Shown: positions 53,517 to 63,919, counted from the stretch's first letter. The stretch is DNA of 64,000 nt from Bradyrhizobium sp. WD16 (GCF_024181725.1 NZ_CP028908.1:434001-498000), one strand, 5' to 3'. Numbers and translations: made by a program. Notes: generated by a model not told the origin, from the sequence alone.

Positions 53517-55645
53517 GGCTGTGCCTGTACTGCGGTGCTGGTCGAGGAGGCGAACTGGTCCCAGCCGGCATCGGGCGTGAACCGCTCGCCGTAACGGTTG
53601 GAGAGCCCCTGCAGCGCCGCGACCACCTCGGCGACGCCGCGGCTGCGGGCATAGTTGAGCGGACCGCCGCGGAACGGCGCATAGCCGGTGCCGAAGATCA
53701 TGGCGCCGTCGACCACGTCGGCATCGTCGACGATGCCCTCGCGCAGGCAGGCGACGCAGACATTGGACATCGGCAGGATCAGGCGGTCGGTCATTTCGTC
53801 GGTCGGCTGCACGGTCGGGGGGATCTTCAGCGCCGTGCCGCCTTCCCAGTCGTAGAAGCCCTTGCCGGTCTTGCGGCCGAGCTCGCCGCGCGCGACCTTG
53901 TCGCGCAGCCAGGCCGGCGCCTCGGGCAGGCCGCCGCCGAGCTTTTCGCGCAGCATGTCGCCGACGGCGAGACAGATATCGAGCCCGACCTGGTCGGCGA
54001 GCTCGATCGGCCCCATCGGCATGCCGAAGCGCTCCGCCGCGGCGTCGATGGTCGCCTTGTCGACCTTCTCGTCGAGCATGATCATGGCTTCCAGCATGTA
54101 CGGCGTCAGCGCGCGGTTGACGAGGAAGCCCGGCGCGCTCTTCACCGGCAGCGGCAGGCGATCGATCGTGCCGACGAAGGCGCGGGCGGCGGCGAGCAGC
54201 TGCGCATCGGCGCGGTCGTGGCTGACCACCTCGACCAGCTGGAGCCGCGATACCGGGTTGAAGAAATGCAGGCCGACGAGACGCTCCGGCCGCGCCAGCG
54301 AGGCCCGCAGCTCCTCGAGCGGAATGCTCGAGGTATTGGTGGCGAGAATGGCGTCCGGCTTCATCCGCGCCTCGAGCGCGGCATACACCTGCCGCTTGAG
54401 CTCGAGCTTCTCCGGCACGGCTTCGATGACGAGGTCGGCGTTGCGCACGCCCTCGCCGGCGAGATCGGGCATCAGGCGATCGAGCGCGTCGCGCTCGTCG
54501 ACCGGTTTGCGCAGGATCTTGCGGTAAAGCTCGGCGGCGCGGCGGATTGCGCCGGCGATCGGCTCCGGCTTCATGTCGGCGAGGCTGGTGCGCAGGCCCT
54601 GATAGGCGCACCAGGCGGCGATGTCGCCGCCCATGGCGCCGGCGCCCACGACATGGACGTGGCGCACGCGGTTGTCGCCGCCGGCGAGCTTCTTCATGCG
54701 CTCGCGCAGGAAGAACACCCGGATCAGATTCTGCGCCGTCGGCGTCACCATCAACCCGGCGAAGGATGCCGGCTCGGCCGCGAGCATCGCCCGCTTGTCG
54801 CCGCCGTGGCGCTCCCACAGGTCGATCAGCGCATAGGGCGCCGGATAATGCTCCTTCGCCGCCGACTTGGCCGCCTCGGTGCGCATCCTGCCGGCGAGCA
54901 GGCGGCGTAGCGGGGCGACATTGAGCAGGGCATTGAGCGTACCCGACCTCGCCCGGCGCAGCCGGCCGAACACGGCATCGCGCACCGCGTTGCGGACGTG
55001 GCGCTCGGCGGTGACCGCGTCGACCAGCCCGAGCGCCTTGGCGCGGCGGGCGTCGACGGTCTTGCCGGTGAGCATCAGGGTCATCGCCTGGGTCGGGTTG
55101 ATCAGTTCGGTCAGCCGCGCCGGGCCGCCGAGGCCGGGATGCAGGCCCAGCATCACTTCGGGAAAGCCGAAGCGGGCGCCGTCGATGGCGATCCGCATGT
55201 TGCAGGCGAGCGCCACTTCGAGGCCGCCGCCGAGGCAGAAGCCGTGGATCACCGCCACCGTCGGCATGCGCAGGGCTTCGAGACGGTCGACCACCGCATG
55301 GGCGCGGCGGATCTCCGCCTCGACCTCGCGGGGATCGCTGGCGCCGCGGAATTCGTTGATGTCGGCACCGGCGATGAAACCGGACGGCTTGGCCGAGCGC
55401 AGGACGAGGCCGGCGGGCCGCTCGACCTCGATCGCGGCGAGCACCTCGCCGAACTCCTCCATCACCTCGGCGGAGAGCGAATTGGCGCCGGCGCCGGCCC
55501 GGTCGAAGACCAGCCAGGCGATGCCGTCGGCATCGCGGCCGAGCCGGAAATGACGGAAGCGCCCCGGCTCGGCGACAGGCGGCCCGAGCTCGAGGACGCG
55601 GTCGGCGAAGACGGTCATGATCTTGCTGTCCATGGTCGTGGTCAT
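53513..55645 (-). CDS. fadJ: Bifunctional enoyl-CoA hydratase / 3-hydroxyacyl-CoA dehydrogenase
   Basis: 710 residues. The hydratase domain is N-terminal (residues ~35-220: GFIAGADINEFRG oxyanion segment, HGFCLGGGLEVALACNMRIA, FPEVMLGLHPGLGGPARLTE with the catalytic Glu). The NAD-binding dehydrogenase domain starts near 330 (VHVVGAGAMGGDIAAW); catalytic HFFNPV follows, and the C-terminal 3HCDH repeats contain KTGKGFYDWE. It performs the second and third steps of beta-oxidation, and with the neighbouring thiolase and FadE makes a complete spiral. Whether it is fadB-like or fadJ-like cannot be settled by eye. Confidence 0.93.
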   Translation of the reverse strand: MTTTMDSKIMTVFADRVLELGPPVAEPGRFRHFRLGRDADGIAWLVFDRAGAGANSLSAEVMEEFGEVLAAIEVERPAGLVLRSAKPSGFIAGADINEFRGASDPREVEAEIRRAHAVVDRLEALRMPTVAVIHGFCLGGGLEVALACNMRIAIDGARFGFPEVMLGLHPGLGGPARLTELINPTQAMTLMLTGKTVDARRAKALGLVDAVTAERHVRNAVRDAVFGRLRRARSGTLNALLNVAPLRRLLAGRMRTEAAKSAAKEHYPAPYALIDLWERHGGDKRAMLAAEPASFAGLMVTPTAQNLIRVFFLRERMKKLAGGDNRVRHVHVVGAGAMGGDIAAWCAYQGLRTSLADMKPEPIAGAIRRAAELYRKILRKPVDERDALDRLMPDLAGEGVRNADLVIEAVPEKLELKRQVYAALEARMKPDAILATNTSSIPLEELRASLARPERLVGLHFFNPVSRLQLVEVVSHDRADAQLLAAARAFVGTIDRLPLPVKSAPGFLVNRALTPYMLEAMIMLDEKVDKATIDAAAERFGMPMGPIELADQVGLDICLAVGDMLREKLGGGLPEAPAWLRDKVARGELGRKTGKGFYDWEGGTALKIPPTVQPTDEMTDRLILPMSNVCVACLREGIVDDADVVDGAMIFGTGYAPFRGGPLNYARSRGVAEVVAALQGLSNRYGERFTPDAGWDQFASSTSTAVQAQP

Positions 55646-55655
55646 GCCCGCGGCC

Positions 55656-56939
55656 TCACACCGTCTCGATCAGCATGGCGCCGCCGAGCCCGCCGCCGAT
55701 GCATTCGGTGGCGAGACCCCGCCTGGTGCCGAGCCGTTTCATGGCGTTGACGAGATGCAGCACGATGCGATTGCCCGAGGTACCGACCGGATGGCCGAGG
55801 CTGATGGCACCGCCATCGACGTTGAGACGCGCCCGATCGATGGCGCCGGCCGCGCCGTCGAGCTGGAGAATTTCGCGGCAGAAGCGCTCGTCCTCCCAGG
55901 CCTTGAGGCAGCCCAGCACCTGGCTGGCGAAGGCCTCGTTCAGCTCCCAGGTCTCGACGTCGTGGATGGTGAGATTGTTGCGCTTGAGCAGCGCGGTGGC
56001 GGCGAGCACCGGGCCGAGCCCCATGATCGAGGGATCGAGCGCCGACCACTGGCTGTCGACGATCACCGCCTTGGGGGTGAGGCCATGTTTCCTCAGCGCC
56101 TCGTCCGAGGCGAGGATCACCCAGGACGCGCCGTCGGTGATCTGCGAGGAATTGCCGGGCGTCACCTGGCCCCAGGGCCGCTCGAAGGCGGGCTTGAGGG
56201 TTGCGAGCTTCTCGACGCTGGAATCCGGCCGCACGCCGTCGTCGTGATCATAGAACTGCCCACGGCGATCGAACGCGGTCTCGACCTCGCCCTTGAGCCA
56301 GCCCTCGGCCTGGGCGCGGGCGAGCCGCTTGTGGCTCTCCACCGCATAGGCGTCGGCTTCGGCCCGGGTGATGCCGAACAGGTGGCCGACCTTCTCCGCG
56401 GTCTGGCCCATGTTGAGGTCGGTGACCGGATCGGTCAGGCCGCGCTCCAGCCCGATCACCGGCTTGAAATAAGCCGGCCGTGCCCGGGCAATGGCGGCGA
56501 GCTTGGCGAGCGCCCCCTTGGCGGTGGCGAGACCGGCGAACCAGCGCACGCCCTGCTGCGGCCAGACCAGCGGGGCATGGCTCAGCGCCTCGGCGCCGCC
56601 GGCGAGGATCATCTCGCCCTTGCCCTGCTGGATATAGCGATAGGCGGTGTCGATCGACTGCATGCCGGAGCCGCAATTGATCTGCACGGTGAAGGCGACC
56701 ATGTCCTCGCCCATGCCGAGCCGCAGCGCCGCGACCCGCGCCGGGTTCATCTCGTCGGCGATGACGTTGACGCAGCCGAGGATGACCTGGTCGAAGGCGG
56801 TGGGCGCGAACGGCTGGCGCGCCAGCAGCGGCCGGCCGCATTGCACGGCGAGATCCACCGGCGTGAACGGACCCGGACCGCTGCGCGCCTTGAGAAACGG
56901 CGTGCGGCTGCCGTCGACGATGTAGACCGGACGTGTCAT
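55656..56939 (-). CDS. fadA: Acetyl-CoA C-acyltransferase (thiolase)
   Basis: 427 residues. The acyl-binding cysteine is in QINCGSGMQSIDTAYRYIQQ; the catalytic His in DGGAISLGHPVGTSGNRIV; the second cysteine in ATECIGGGLGGAML; ELNEAFASQ is present. It cleaves 3-ketoacyl-CoA to acetyl-CoA and shortened acyl-CoA. The fadE stop overlaps its ATG (ATGA). Longer than typical FadA (~390), closer to FadI size (~435). Confidence 0.94.
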   Translation of the reverse strand: MTRPVYIVDGSRTPFLKARSGPGPFTPVDLAVQCGRPLLARQPFAPTAFDQVILGCVNVIADEMNPARVAALRLGMGEDMVAFTVQINCGSGMQSIDTAYRYIQQGKGEMILAGGAEALSHAPLVWPQQGVRWFAGLATAKGALAKLAAIARARPAYFKPVIGLERGLTDPVTDLNMGQTAEKVGHLFGITRAEADAYAVESHKRLARAQAEGWLKGEVETAFDRRGQFYDHDDGVRPDSSVEKLATLKPAFERPWGQVTPGNSSQITDGASWVILASDEALRKHGLTPKAVIVDSQWSALDPSIMGLGPVLAATALLKRNNLTIHDVETWELNEAFASQVLGCLKAWEDERFCREILQLDGAAGAIDRARLNVDGGAISLGHPVGTSGNRIVLHLVNAMKRLGTRRGLATECIGGGLGGAMLIETV

Positions 56940-59209
56940 CAGCTTGCAGCCCGCGTGGTAAGGTCCTGAGGATCGGAACGATCGTGATAGCGCGCCGTCG
57001 ACGGTGCCAGTTCCTCGGCGGCGAAGTCGTCCACCGCGATGACGCCGGCCACCGCCTTCTCCGCCGCCTCCAGCCGTTCCGCCTCGGCCTCGCCGATCAC
57101 ACCATTGCGCAACGCCGCGCGCCAGTCGCGAATCCGCGCCGTCCGCAGTTTTTTGACGATGTCCTCGTTGGCGGTGACGAGGGCAAAGGCCCGTTCCAGC
57201 CGGGCGAGACCGCGGTCGTCGTCGACATGGGCGATGTTGGGGGTGAGGCGATCGCGCGCCGCCGACGGTTCGAGAATGAGCTGCGCCAGGCGATGGATCA
57301 GGCTGTCCGAGGGCGAGGCGGCGCGCGGGCCGAAGGGCTGCACGATCAGCTTGAGCAGGACGGCGACGAAACGGTTGGGCAGGTTGGCGAGAATGTCGGC
57401 AAGGCGGAGCTCGATCGTCTTCAGCCCGCTCGCCATGCACCATTCCAGCGCCGCGAAGTCGTCCGGCTGGCGGCCTTCGTCGTGCCAGCGCTTCAGCGCG
57501 GCCGACAACAGGTAGAGTTCGGACAGGATGTCGCCGAACCGGGCCGACAGCATCTCCCTGCGCTTGAGGGCGCCGCCGAGCGTCGCCAGCGCCATGTCGG
57601 CGCACAGCGCGAAAGCCGCGGCATGGCGCGACAGCTGGCGATAGAAGCGCGTCGCCTCGCCCGCCTCCGGCGCCGGCGCGAACAGGCCGCCGGTCCAGTT
57701 GCGGCCGAGCGCCCGGAAGGCATTGGCGAAGGTGTGGCCGACATGAGCCCAGAACGCCGTGTCGAAGGCCTCGAGCCCGCGCGCCGGGTCGGCATCCGCC
57801 AGCGCGGTCATCTCGGTCAGCAGATGGGGGTGCGCGCGGATCGCGCCCTGACCGAAGACGATGAGGTTGCGGGTGAGGATATTGGCGCCCTCCACGGTGA
57901 TGCCGACCGGCACCGCGCGATAGAGACTGCCCATGTAGTTCTGCGGTCCGTCGATCACCGCCTTGCCGCCGTGGATGTCCATGGCGTCGTCCACGACGAC
58001 GCGCATGCGCTCGGTGGCATGCAGCTTCATGATGCCGGAGATCACCGCCGGATGGTGGCCCTGGTTGAGCGCGGCGCAGGTCAGGCGGCGCGCGGCATCG
58101 AGCAGATAGGCGGTGCCGGCGATGCGCGCGAGCGGCTCCTCGATGCCCTCGAACCGGCCGATCGGCACGTTGAACTGCTCGCGGATGCGCGCATAGGCGC
58201 CGGTGGTGCGGGCGACATAGGCCGCCGCTGCCGCCGACAGCGACGGCAGCGAGATGCCGCGCCCGGCGGCGAGCGCCGTCATCAGCATCTTCCAGCCTTC
58301 ACCGATGCGGGCGCGGCCGCCGATGACGAAATCGAGCGGCACGAAGACGTCGCGGCCCCGGTTCGGCCCGTTCTGGAACACCTGCATCGCCGGCAGATGC
58401 CGCCGGCCGATCTCCACCCCGGGCAGGCCGGTCGGGACCAGGGCGAGGGTGATGCCGAGGTCCTCGGCGCCGCCGAGCAGGCGATCGGGATCATAGGCCT
58501 TGAAGGCGAGCCCGAGCAGCGTCGCCACCGGTCCGAGGGTGATGTAGCGCTTGTGCCAGTTGAGCCGCAGGCCGAGCACCTCGCGCCCCTCGAACATCCC
58601 CTTGCAGACGATGCCGCTGTCGACCATCGCGGCGGCGTCCGACCCGGCCTCCGGGCTGGTCAGGCCAAAACAGGGAATGTCGCGGCCGTCGGCGAGGCGC
58701 GGCAGCCAGCGCTGCCGCTGCTCGGGCGTGCCGAAGCGCAGCAGGAGTTCGCCGGGGCCGAGGGAATTGGGCACCATGACGGTGACCGCGGCGGCGCAGG
58801 ACCGGGTCGAGACCTTGCGCACCACTTCGGAATGGGCATAAGGCGAGAAGCCGAGCCCGCCGAACTCCTTCGGAACGATCATGCCGAAGAACTTGTGGCG
58901 CTTGACGAAGTCCCAGACCTCCGGCGGCAGGTCGCGCCACTCCCAATTGATCCGCCAGTCGTCGAGCATGGCGCAGAGCTCGTTGACCGGGCCGTCGAGA
59001 AAAACCTGCTCTTCGTCCGTCAGCGTCGCCGGCGGATAGGCCAGCAGCTTGTCCCAGTCGGGCGTGCCGGTGAAGAGATCGGCGTCCCACCAGACGTCGC
59101 CCGCCTCGAGCGCCTCGCGTTCGGTGCTCGACATCTCCGGCATGACCTTGCGCGCCCAGGCGAAGATCGGCCGGCTGATGACGTCGCGACGGAAGGAAAA
59201 CGAGGCCAT
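56939..59209 (-). CDS. fadE: Acyl-CoA dehydrogenase, FadE type
   Basis: 756 residues. The first ~450 form the acyl-CoA dehydrogenase fold: FFGMIVPKEFGGLGFSPYAH, CFGLTSPEAGSDAAAMVDSG (FAD loop), and a late ITVEGANILTRNLIVFGQG. The C-terminal DUF1974 extension (TRFYRQLSRHAAAFALCADM to the end) is what distinguishes FadE from short-chain dehydrogenases. It introduces the trans double bond in acyl-CoA. ATG 59209 (MASFSFRRDVISRPIFAWAR) is chosen over an upstream in-frame start that has no family match. First structural gene of the fad operon. Confidence 0.95.
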   Translation of the reverse strand: MASFSFRRDVISRPIFAWARKVMPEMSSTEREALEAGDVWWDADLFTGTPDWDKLLAYPPATLTDEEQVFLDGPVNELCAMLDDWRINWEWRDLPPEVWDFVKRHKFFGMIVPKEFGGLGFSPYAHSEVVRKVSTRSCAAAVTVMVPNSLGPGELLLRFGTPEQRQRWLPRLADGRDIPCFGLTSPEAGSDAAAMVDSGIVCKGMFEGREVLGLRLNWHKRYITLGPVATLLGLAFKAYDPDRLLGGAEDLGITLALVPTGLPGVEIGRRHLPAMQVFQNGPNRGRDVFVPLDFVIGGRARIGEGWKMLMTALAAGRGISLPSLSAAAAAYVARTTGAYARIREQFNVPIGRFEGIEEPLARIAGTAYLLDAARRLTCAALNQGHHPAVISGIMKLHATERMRVVVDDAMDIHGGKAVIDGPQNYMGSLYRAVPVGITVEGANILTRNLIVFGQGAIRAHPHLLTEMTALADADPARGLEAFDTAFWAHVGHTFANAFRALGRNWTGGLFAPAPEAGEATRFYRQLSRHAAAFALCADMALATLGGALKRREMLSARFGDILSELYLLSAALKRWHDEGRQPDDFAALEWCMASGLKTIELRLADILANLPNRFVAVLLKLIVQPFGPRAASPSDSLIHRLAQLILEPSAARDRLTPNIAHVDDDRGLARLERAFALVTANEDIVKKLRTARIRDWRAALRNGVIGEAEAERLEAAEKAVAGVIAVDDFAAEELAPSTARYHDRSDPQDLTTRAAS

Positions 59210-59323
59210 GGCGATTCGTCCTTTCAGATCGTCGGCGCGGGATTCGTCGACGCAATACATGTTGCCGCAAGACCTGTTGCTGCAAGGTCCGTCGCCACCA
59301 GGCTGCACCCGGCGAAGCCGCCG

Positions 59324-59944
59324 TCAGTCCGGCCGCGCCATCTCGAACATGATCTCGGGGGTGATCTCGGCATAGTCGCCCATCCGGCCCGCTCGCAGGA
59401 TCGGGTGCGCCTGCGCGGTCTGGTAGACGCCGTCCTTGATCAGGGCGCGATCGATATAGACCGCGACCACTTCGCCGAGCGTCAGCCAGGACGGCACCTT
59501 GTTGCCCTCCTTGTCCTGGAGCTGGACGATCTGCAGCACCTTGCATTCCATCGCCGCCGGGCTCTCGCCGACCCGCGGCGGGCGCACCAGCCGGCCCGGC
59601 ACCTTGGTGAGGCCGGCGATGTCGAATTCGTCGACCCCCGGCGGCACATGGGCGGCGGTGGCGTTCATCCGGGTGGCGAGCTCCCTGGTGGCGAGGTTCC
59701 AGACGAACTCGCCGGTCTCCATCACGTTCCGGATCGAATCCTTCTTGCCGATGCTGGAGAAGCCGATGATCGGCGGCTTGTAGTTGAAGGCGTTGAAGAA
59801 GCTGTAGGGCGCGAGATTGACCCTGCCCTCCTTGTCGCAGGACGAGATCCAGCCGATCGGCCGCGGCCCGATGATGGCGTTGAACGGATCGTGGCGCAGG
59901 CCATGGCCCTGGACGGGCTCGTAGACGTGGAAGTCGCGGGACAT
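59324..59944 (-). CDS. Flavin reductase family protein
   Basis: 206 residues: FHVYEPVQGHGLRHDPFNAI, IGPRPIGWISSCDKEGRVNL, APYSFFNAFNYKPPIIGFSS, then ETGEFVWNLATRELATRMNA. This is the flavin-reductase-like subgroup with the PRPIGW motif. It binds FMN. It is on the same strand, 114 bases upstream of fadE, and may be co-transcribed. The substrate and electron partner are unknown. ATG 59944 agrees with the family length. Confidence 0.85.
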   Translation of the reverse strand: MSRDFHVYEPVQGHGLRHDPFNAIIGPRPIGWISSCDKEGRVNLAPYSFFNAFNYKPPIIGFSSIGKKDSIRNVMETGEFVWNLATRELATRMNATAAHVPPGVDEFDIAGLTKVPGRLVRPPRVGESPAAMECKVLQIVQLQDKEGNKVPSWLTLGEVVAVYIDRALIKDGVYQTAQAHPILRAGRMGDYAEITPEIMFEMARPD

Positions 59945-60065
59945 CGGCAAGGCGATCCTTTCTGATGCGAAATCGGTCGGTCCGAAGACGGTCCGCCGAG
60001 TATAGCAGCGACAGGTCAACAGGATCTGACGGCGAAGCGCGCAAGCGCCCTCGCCGTCCGGCGCC

Positions 60066-60674
60066 TCAGCGGGCCGGCTGCTTCGGCGTCAGCGCCGAGA
60101 TGACGAAATCGATCATCTGCTCGAGGGTCGGGCCCGGCTTGCAGGCGCACTGGGCGATCATCTGGGGATGGAAGAAGCGCAGCATGGCGCTGGCGGTGGC
60201 CATCGCCGTCACTGCCACGTCGGGCGCGGCGAAGACTCCCTCGCGGGCACCGTCGTCGATCACCTTGGCGATGATGCCGGTGATGCGTTCGACATGGGCG
60301 GTGCAGACCTGCCAGTCCTCCTCCATGGCCATCGCGACCATCTGGTGGATCTTCTCGTCGCCGGTATAGCGCTCGGCGTTCATGTGGTGGATCGTGGCGA
60401 GCAGCCGTCGCAGCCGGCCGACCGGCTCCTCGGGCTCGAAGGCGATCGCGGTCGCCGCGGTCTCCACCTCGCCCATCAGCCGGCTGGCCACCGCCTCATA
60501 GATCGCCCGCTTGGAATCGAAGAAGCGATAGATGTTGGCCGGGCTCATCCGCAGCACCCGCGCGATGTCCGCCACCGTGGTCTTCTGGTAGCCGATCTCG
60601 CGGAATAGCCGCTCGGCAGTGGTGACGACCCGCTGCTGGGTGTCGGTTTCGATATGGTCGGCGATCAGGGCCAT
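60066..60674 (-). CDS. TetR-family regulator downstream of RND pump
   Basis: 202 residues. TetR helix-turn-helix: RVVTTAERLFREIGYQKTTV, ADIARVLRMSPANIYRFFDS, KRAIYEAV. The C-terminal TetR_C domain includes IHHMNAERYTGDEKIHQMVA. It is in the same direction as the RND genes, 57 bases after the pump, so it is probably part of that operon and represses it (inference); control of the fad genes downstream is an alternative. Confidence 0.9.
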   Translation of the reverse strand: MALIADHIETDTQQRVVTTAERLFREIGYQKTTVADIARVLRMSPANIYRFFDSKRAIYEAVASRLMGEVETAATAIAFEPEEPVGRLRRLLATIHHMNAERYTGDEKIHQMVAMAMEEDWQVCTAHVERITGIIAKVIDDGAREGVFAAPDVAVTAMATASAMLRFFHPQMIAQCACKPGPTLEQMIDFVISALTPKQPAR

Positions 60675-60731
60675 CTTTGGCTTCTTGTCCTTGTCAGGCG
60701 GAGGGGCACGCTTTGGGACATCTCCGCCGGG

Positions 60732-63700
60732 CTACTCCGCGGCCAGCGGGAAATGGCCCGGCGCGGCTCGGTCGATCTCGGCGTCACCGCCCTCATGGTT
60801 TCTTTCTTCCGCATCAACGGATTGCGGCTGACCGCGGTCCTCCAGCGAACGCCTGAACCATAGCGCATAGAGGCCGGGAAGGAAAAGCAGCGTGAGGAAG
60901 GTGGCGACGAACAGGCCGCCCATGATGGTAACCGCCATCGGCCCCCAGAACGCCGAGCGCGACAGCGGAATCATGGCCAGGATCGCCGCCAGCGCGGTCA
61001 GCACCACCGGCCGGGCCCGCCGCACCGTGGCCTCGATGATGGCCTGGCGCCGGGTCAGGCCCCCCGCAACGTCGCTCTCGATCTGATCGACCAGGATGAC
61101 GGTGTTGCGCATGATCATACCGGCGAGCGCAATCAGGCCGAGCAGCGCCACGAAGCCGAACGGCCGGTTGGTGACGAGAAGCCCGAACGCGGCGCCGATC
61201 AGGCCGAGCGGCGCGGTGAGGAAGACCAGGGCGAGACGCGAGAAGCTCTGCAGCTGGATCATCAGCAGGGTGAGCATCGCGATCACCATCACCGGGAACA
61301 GCGCCGCCAGCGAGGCATTGCCCTTGGCGGATTCCTCGATGGCGCCGCCCATCTCCATGCGATAGCCGGGCTGCAGCGCGTCCCTGATCGAGGCGAGCTT
61401 CGGCCAGATCTGGTTGGTGACGTCCGGCGCCTGGACGCCGTCGACGATGTCGGAGCGCACCGTGATCGCCATGTCGCGGTTGCGCCGCCACAGGATCGGC
61501 TCCTCGAACGCATATTCGATCTTCGCCACCTGGGAGAGCGGCACGGCGACGCCGTTGCTCGAATAGATGGTGAGATCGGCGACACGGCCGAGATCGAGCC
61601 TCTCGCCGGCGACGGCGCGGGCCACCACCGCGACCTTCTCGATGCCGTCACGCACCGTCGTCACCGTGGCGCCGGAGATCAGCATCTGGGTCGCCTGGGA
61701 GATGTCCTGCGGGGTCAGGCCGAGCGCGCGGGCGCGATCCTGGTCCACCACCAGCTTGAGGTAGGGCGACTTCTCGTTCCAGTCGAGATGCGGGTCGACC
61801 ACGTTCGGATTCTCGCGCATGACGTCGCGCACCTTGTAGGCGAGCTCGCGCACCACCTTGGGGTCGGGACCGACGACGCGGAACTGGACCGGGAAGCCGA
61901 CCGGCGGACCGAAATTGAAGCGGTCGACCCTGACCCTCGCCTCGGCCAGTTCGCCCGCGGCCACCGCCTTCTCCAGCCGCGCCTTGATCCGTTCGCGCGC
62001 TTCGACGTCCTTCGCCACGACGACGATCTCGGCGTAGGCCTCGTTCGGCAGCTGCGGATTGAGCCCGAGCCAGAACCGGGGCGGGCCCTGGCCGATATAG
62101 GTCGTATAGGTCGCGATGTCGCCGTCGCCCTTGAGCAGCTGCTCGGCCTTCTCCGCGGTCTTCTCGGTGACGCCGAAGGCGGTGCCTTCCGGCATCCGCA
62201 GCTGGAAGAACAATTCGGGCCGTTCCGACAGCGGGAAGAACTGCTGCTGGACGAGGCCGAAGGCCGCGATCGACAGCGCGAAGATTCCGACCGTGGCGAT
62301 CACCACGGTGCCGCGCCAGCGCACGCACCATTCGACGACCCGCCGCAGCGCGCGGTAGATCCTCGTGTCGTAGATCGCCTGCGGATCGTTGCCGCCATGT
62401 CCGTCGCCAGCGTGTTTGGCGAAGTCAGGCAGCAGCTTGACGCCGATATAGGGCGTGAACAGCACGGCGACGAACCAGGAGACGATCAGGGCGATGGCGA
62501 CGATCCAGAAGATGCCGCCGGCATATTCGCCGGTCGAGGAGTTGGCGAAGCCGACGGGGAGAAAACCCGCCGCCGTCACCAGCGTGCCGGTGAGCATCGG
62601 AAAGGCGGTGGATTCCCAGGCGAACGAGGCCGCGCGGATCCGGTCCCAGCCCTGCTCCATCTTCACCACCATCATCTCGACCGCGATGATGGCGTCGTCG
62701 ACCAGGAGGCCGAGCGCGATGATCAGCGCGCCGAGCGTGATGCGGTGCAGATCGAGGCCCATGGCGTTCATGATGATGAAAACCACGGAGAGCACCAGCG
62801 GCACACTCAGCGCGACGACGATGCCGGTGCGCCAGCCGAGCGCGACGAAGCTGACGAACAGCACGATCGCCAGCGCCTCGATGAAGGAGCGGACGAACTC
62901 GCCGACCGCGTGATCGACCACCTGGGGCTGATCGGCGATCTGCTCGAGCTCGAAACCCTGCGGCACGCCTTTCATGAACTCGTCTTTGGCCTCGCCGACG
63001 TCCTTGCCGAGCTCGAGGATGTTGGCGCCCTTGGCCATGACGATGCCGATGCCGAGCGCCGGCTTGCCGCGCTGGCGGACCTTGTAGTCGGAAGGGTCCT
63101 CGTAGCCGCGGCTCACCGTGGCGATGTCGCCGAGCCGGAACACCCGGCCGCCGCTCGCGATCGGGGTTGCGGCCACCGCCTTGACGCCGTCGAGGGCGCC
63201 GGACACGCGCAGCGGCACCCGCTGCGACGAGGTCTCGACCACGCCGCCGGGGCTGACCGCGTTCTGCCGCGACAGCGAATCGAAGATCGCCTGGGCGGTG
63301 ATGCCGAGGGTGGCGAGCTTGGCGTGGGAGAATTCGACGAAGATCTTCTGGTCCTGCACGCCGTAGAGATTGACCTTGGTGACGTTCGGCACCTTGAGCA
63401 GGCGCTGGCGCAGGCCTTCGCCCACGGTCTTGAGCTGGGCGTAGCTCGCGCCGTCGGCAGTCAGCATGTAGAGGACGGAATCGACGTCGCCGTATTCGTC
63501 GTTGACGTTGGGCCCGATCAAGCCGTCCGGCAGCTCGCTGCGGATGTCGGTCAGCTTCTTGCGCAGCTGATAGAACAGCTGCGGCACTTCCTTGGGCGGG
63601 GTATTGTCCTTGAAGGTGACCTGCATCGCTGTGAAGGACGGCTTGGTATAGGTCGTCACCTTGTCGAAATAGGGCAGCTCCTGCAGCTTCTTCTCGATCG

Positions 63701-63905
63701 CATCGGCGACCTGCGACTGCATTTCGGTCGCGGTCGCCCCCGGCCAGATCGCGGTCACCACCGCGACCTTGATGGTGAAGGACGGATCCTCGGCGCGGCC
63801 GAGCCGCTCATAGGAGAAGAAGCCGGCCGCGCCCAGCATGATGACGAAGAACAGCATCAAGGCGGGGTGGGAAACCGCCCAGGCCGACAGATTGAAACGG
63901 CGCAT
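60732..63905 (-). CDS. RND-family efflux permease
   Basis: 1057 residues, the length of AcrB/MdtB-like pumps. The first helix follows RRFNLSAWAVSHPALMLFFV; the first porter domain has VVTAIWPGATATEMQSQVAD. The proton-relay aspartates sit in helix 4: LGLLVDDAIIAVEMMVVKME. The second half begins with RWRGTVVIATVGIFALSIAA, and helix 11/12 region GLIALAGMIMRNTVILVDQI is conserved. It exports hydrophobic compounds across the envelope with a membrane-fusion protein (upstream gene) and an outer-membrane channel (not seen here). ATG 63905 lies 14 bases after the preceding gene's stop. Confidence 0.95.
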   Translation of the reverse strand: MRRFNLSAWAVSHPALMLFFVIMLGAAGFFSYERLGRAEDPSFTIKVAVVTAIWPGATATEMQSQVADAIEKKLQELPYFDKVTTYTKPSFTAMQVTFKDNTPPKEVPQLFYQLRKKLTDIRSELPDGLIGPNVNDEYGDVDSVLYMLTADGASYAQLKTVGEGLRQRLLKVPNVTKVNLYGVQDQKIFVEFSHAKLATLGITAQAIFDSLSRQNAVSPGGVVETSSQRVPLRVSGALDGVKAVAATPIASGGRVFRLGDIATVSRGYEDPSDYKVRQRGKPALGIGIVMAKGANILELGKDVGEAKDEFMKGVPQGFELEQIADQPQVVDHAVGEFVRSFIEALAIVLFVSFVALGWRTGIVVALSVPLVLSVVFIIMNAMGLDLHRITLGALIIALGLLVDDAIIAVEMMVVKMEQGWDRIRAASFAWESTAFPMLTGTLVTAAGFLPVGFANSSTGEYAGGIFWIVAIALIVSWFVAVLFTPYIGVKLLPDFAKHAGDGHGGNDPQAIYDTRIYRALRRVVEWCVRWRGTVVIATVGIFALSIAAFGLVQQQFFPLSERPELFFQLRMPEGTAFGVTEKTAEKAEQLLKGDGDIATYTTYIGQGPPRFWLGLNPQLPNEAYAEIVVVAKDVEARERIKARLEKAVAAGELAEARVRVDRFNFGPPVGFPVQFRVVGPDPKVVRELAYKVRDVMRENPNVVDPHLDWNEKSPYLKLVVDQDRARALGLTPQDISQATQMLISGATVTTVRDGIEKVAVVARAVAGERLDLGRVADLTIYSSNGVAVPLSQVAKIEYAFEEPILWRRNRDMAITVRSDIVDGVQAPDVTNQIWPKLASIRDALQPGYRMEMGGAIEESAKGNASLAALFPVMVIAMLTLLMIQLQSFSRLALVFLTAPLGLIGAAFGLLVTNRPFGFVALLGLIALAGMIMRNTVILVDQIESDVAGGLTRRQAIIEATVRRARPVVLTALAAILAMIPLSRSAFWGPMAVTIMGGLFVATFLTLLFLPGLYALWFRRSLEDRGQPQSVDAEERNHEGGDAEIDRAAPGHFPLAAE

Positions 63906-63919
63906 GCTCGCCCCCCCGC

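Noticed and set aside
56933-59965. Very long open frame (about 1010 codons) on the + strand
   Set aside because: It is antisense to fadE and the flavin reductase, whose motifs are unmistakable. High-GC codon bias keeps the opposite frame open, and its translation is Arg/Gly/Glu rich without any domain.
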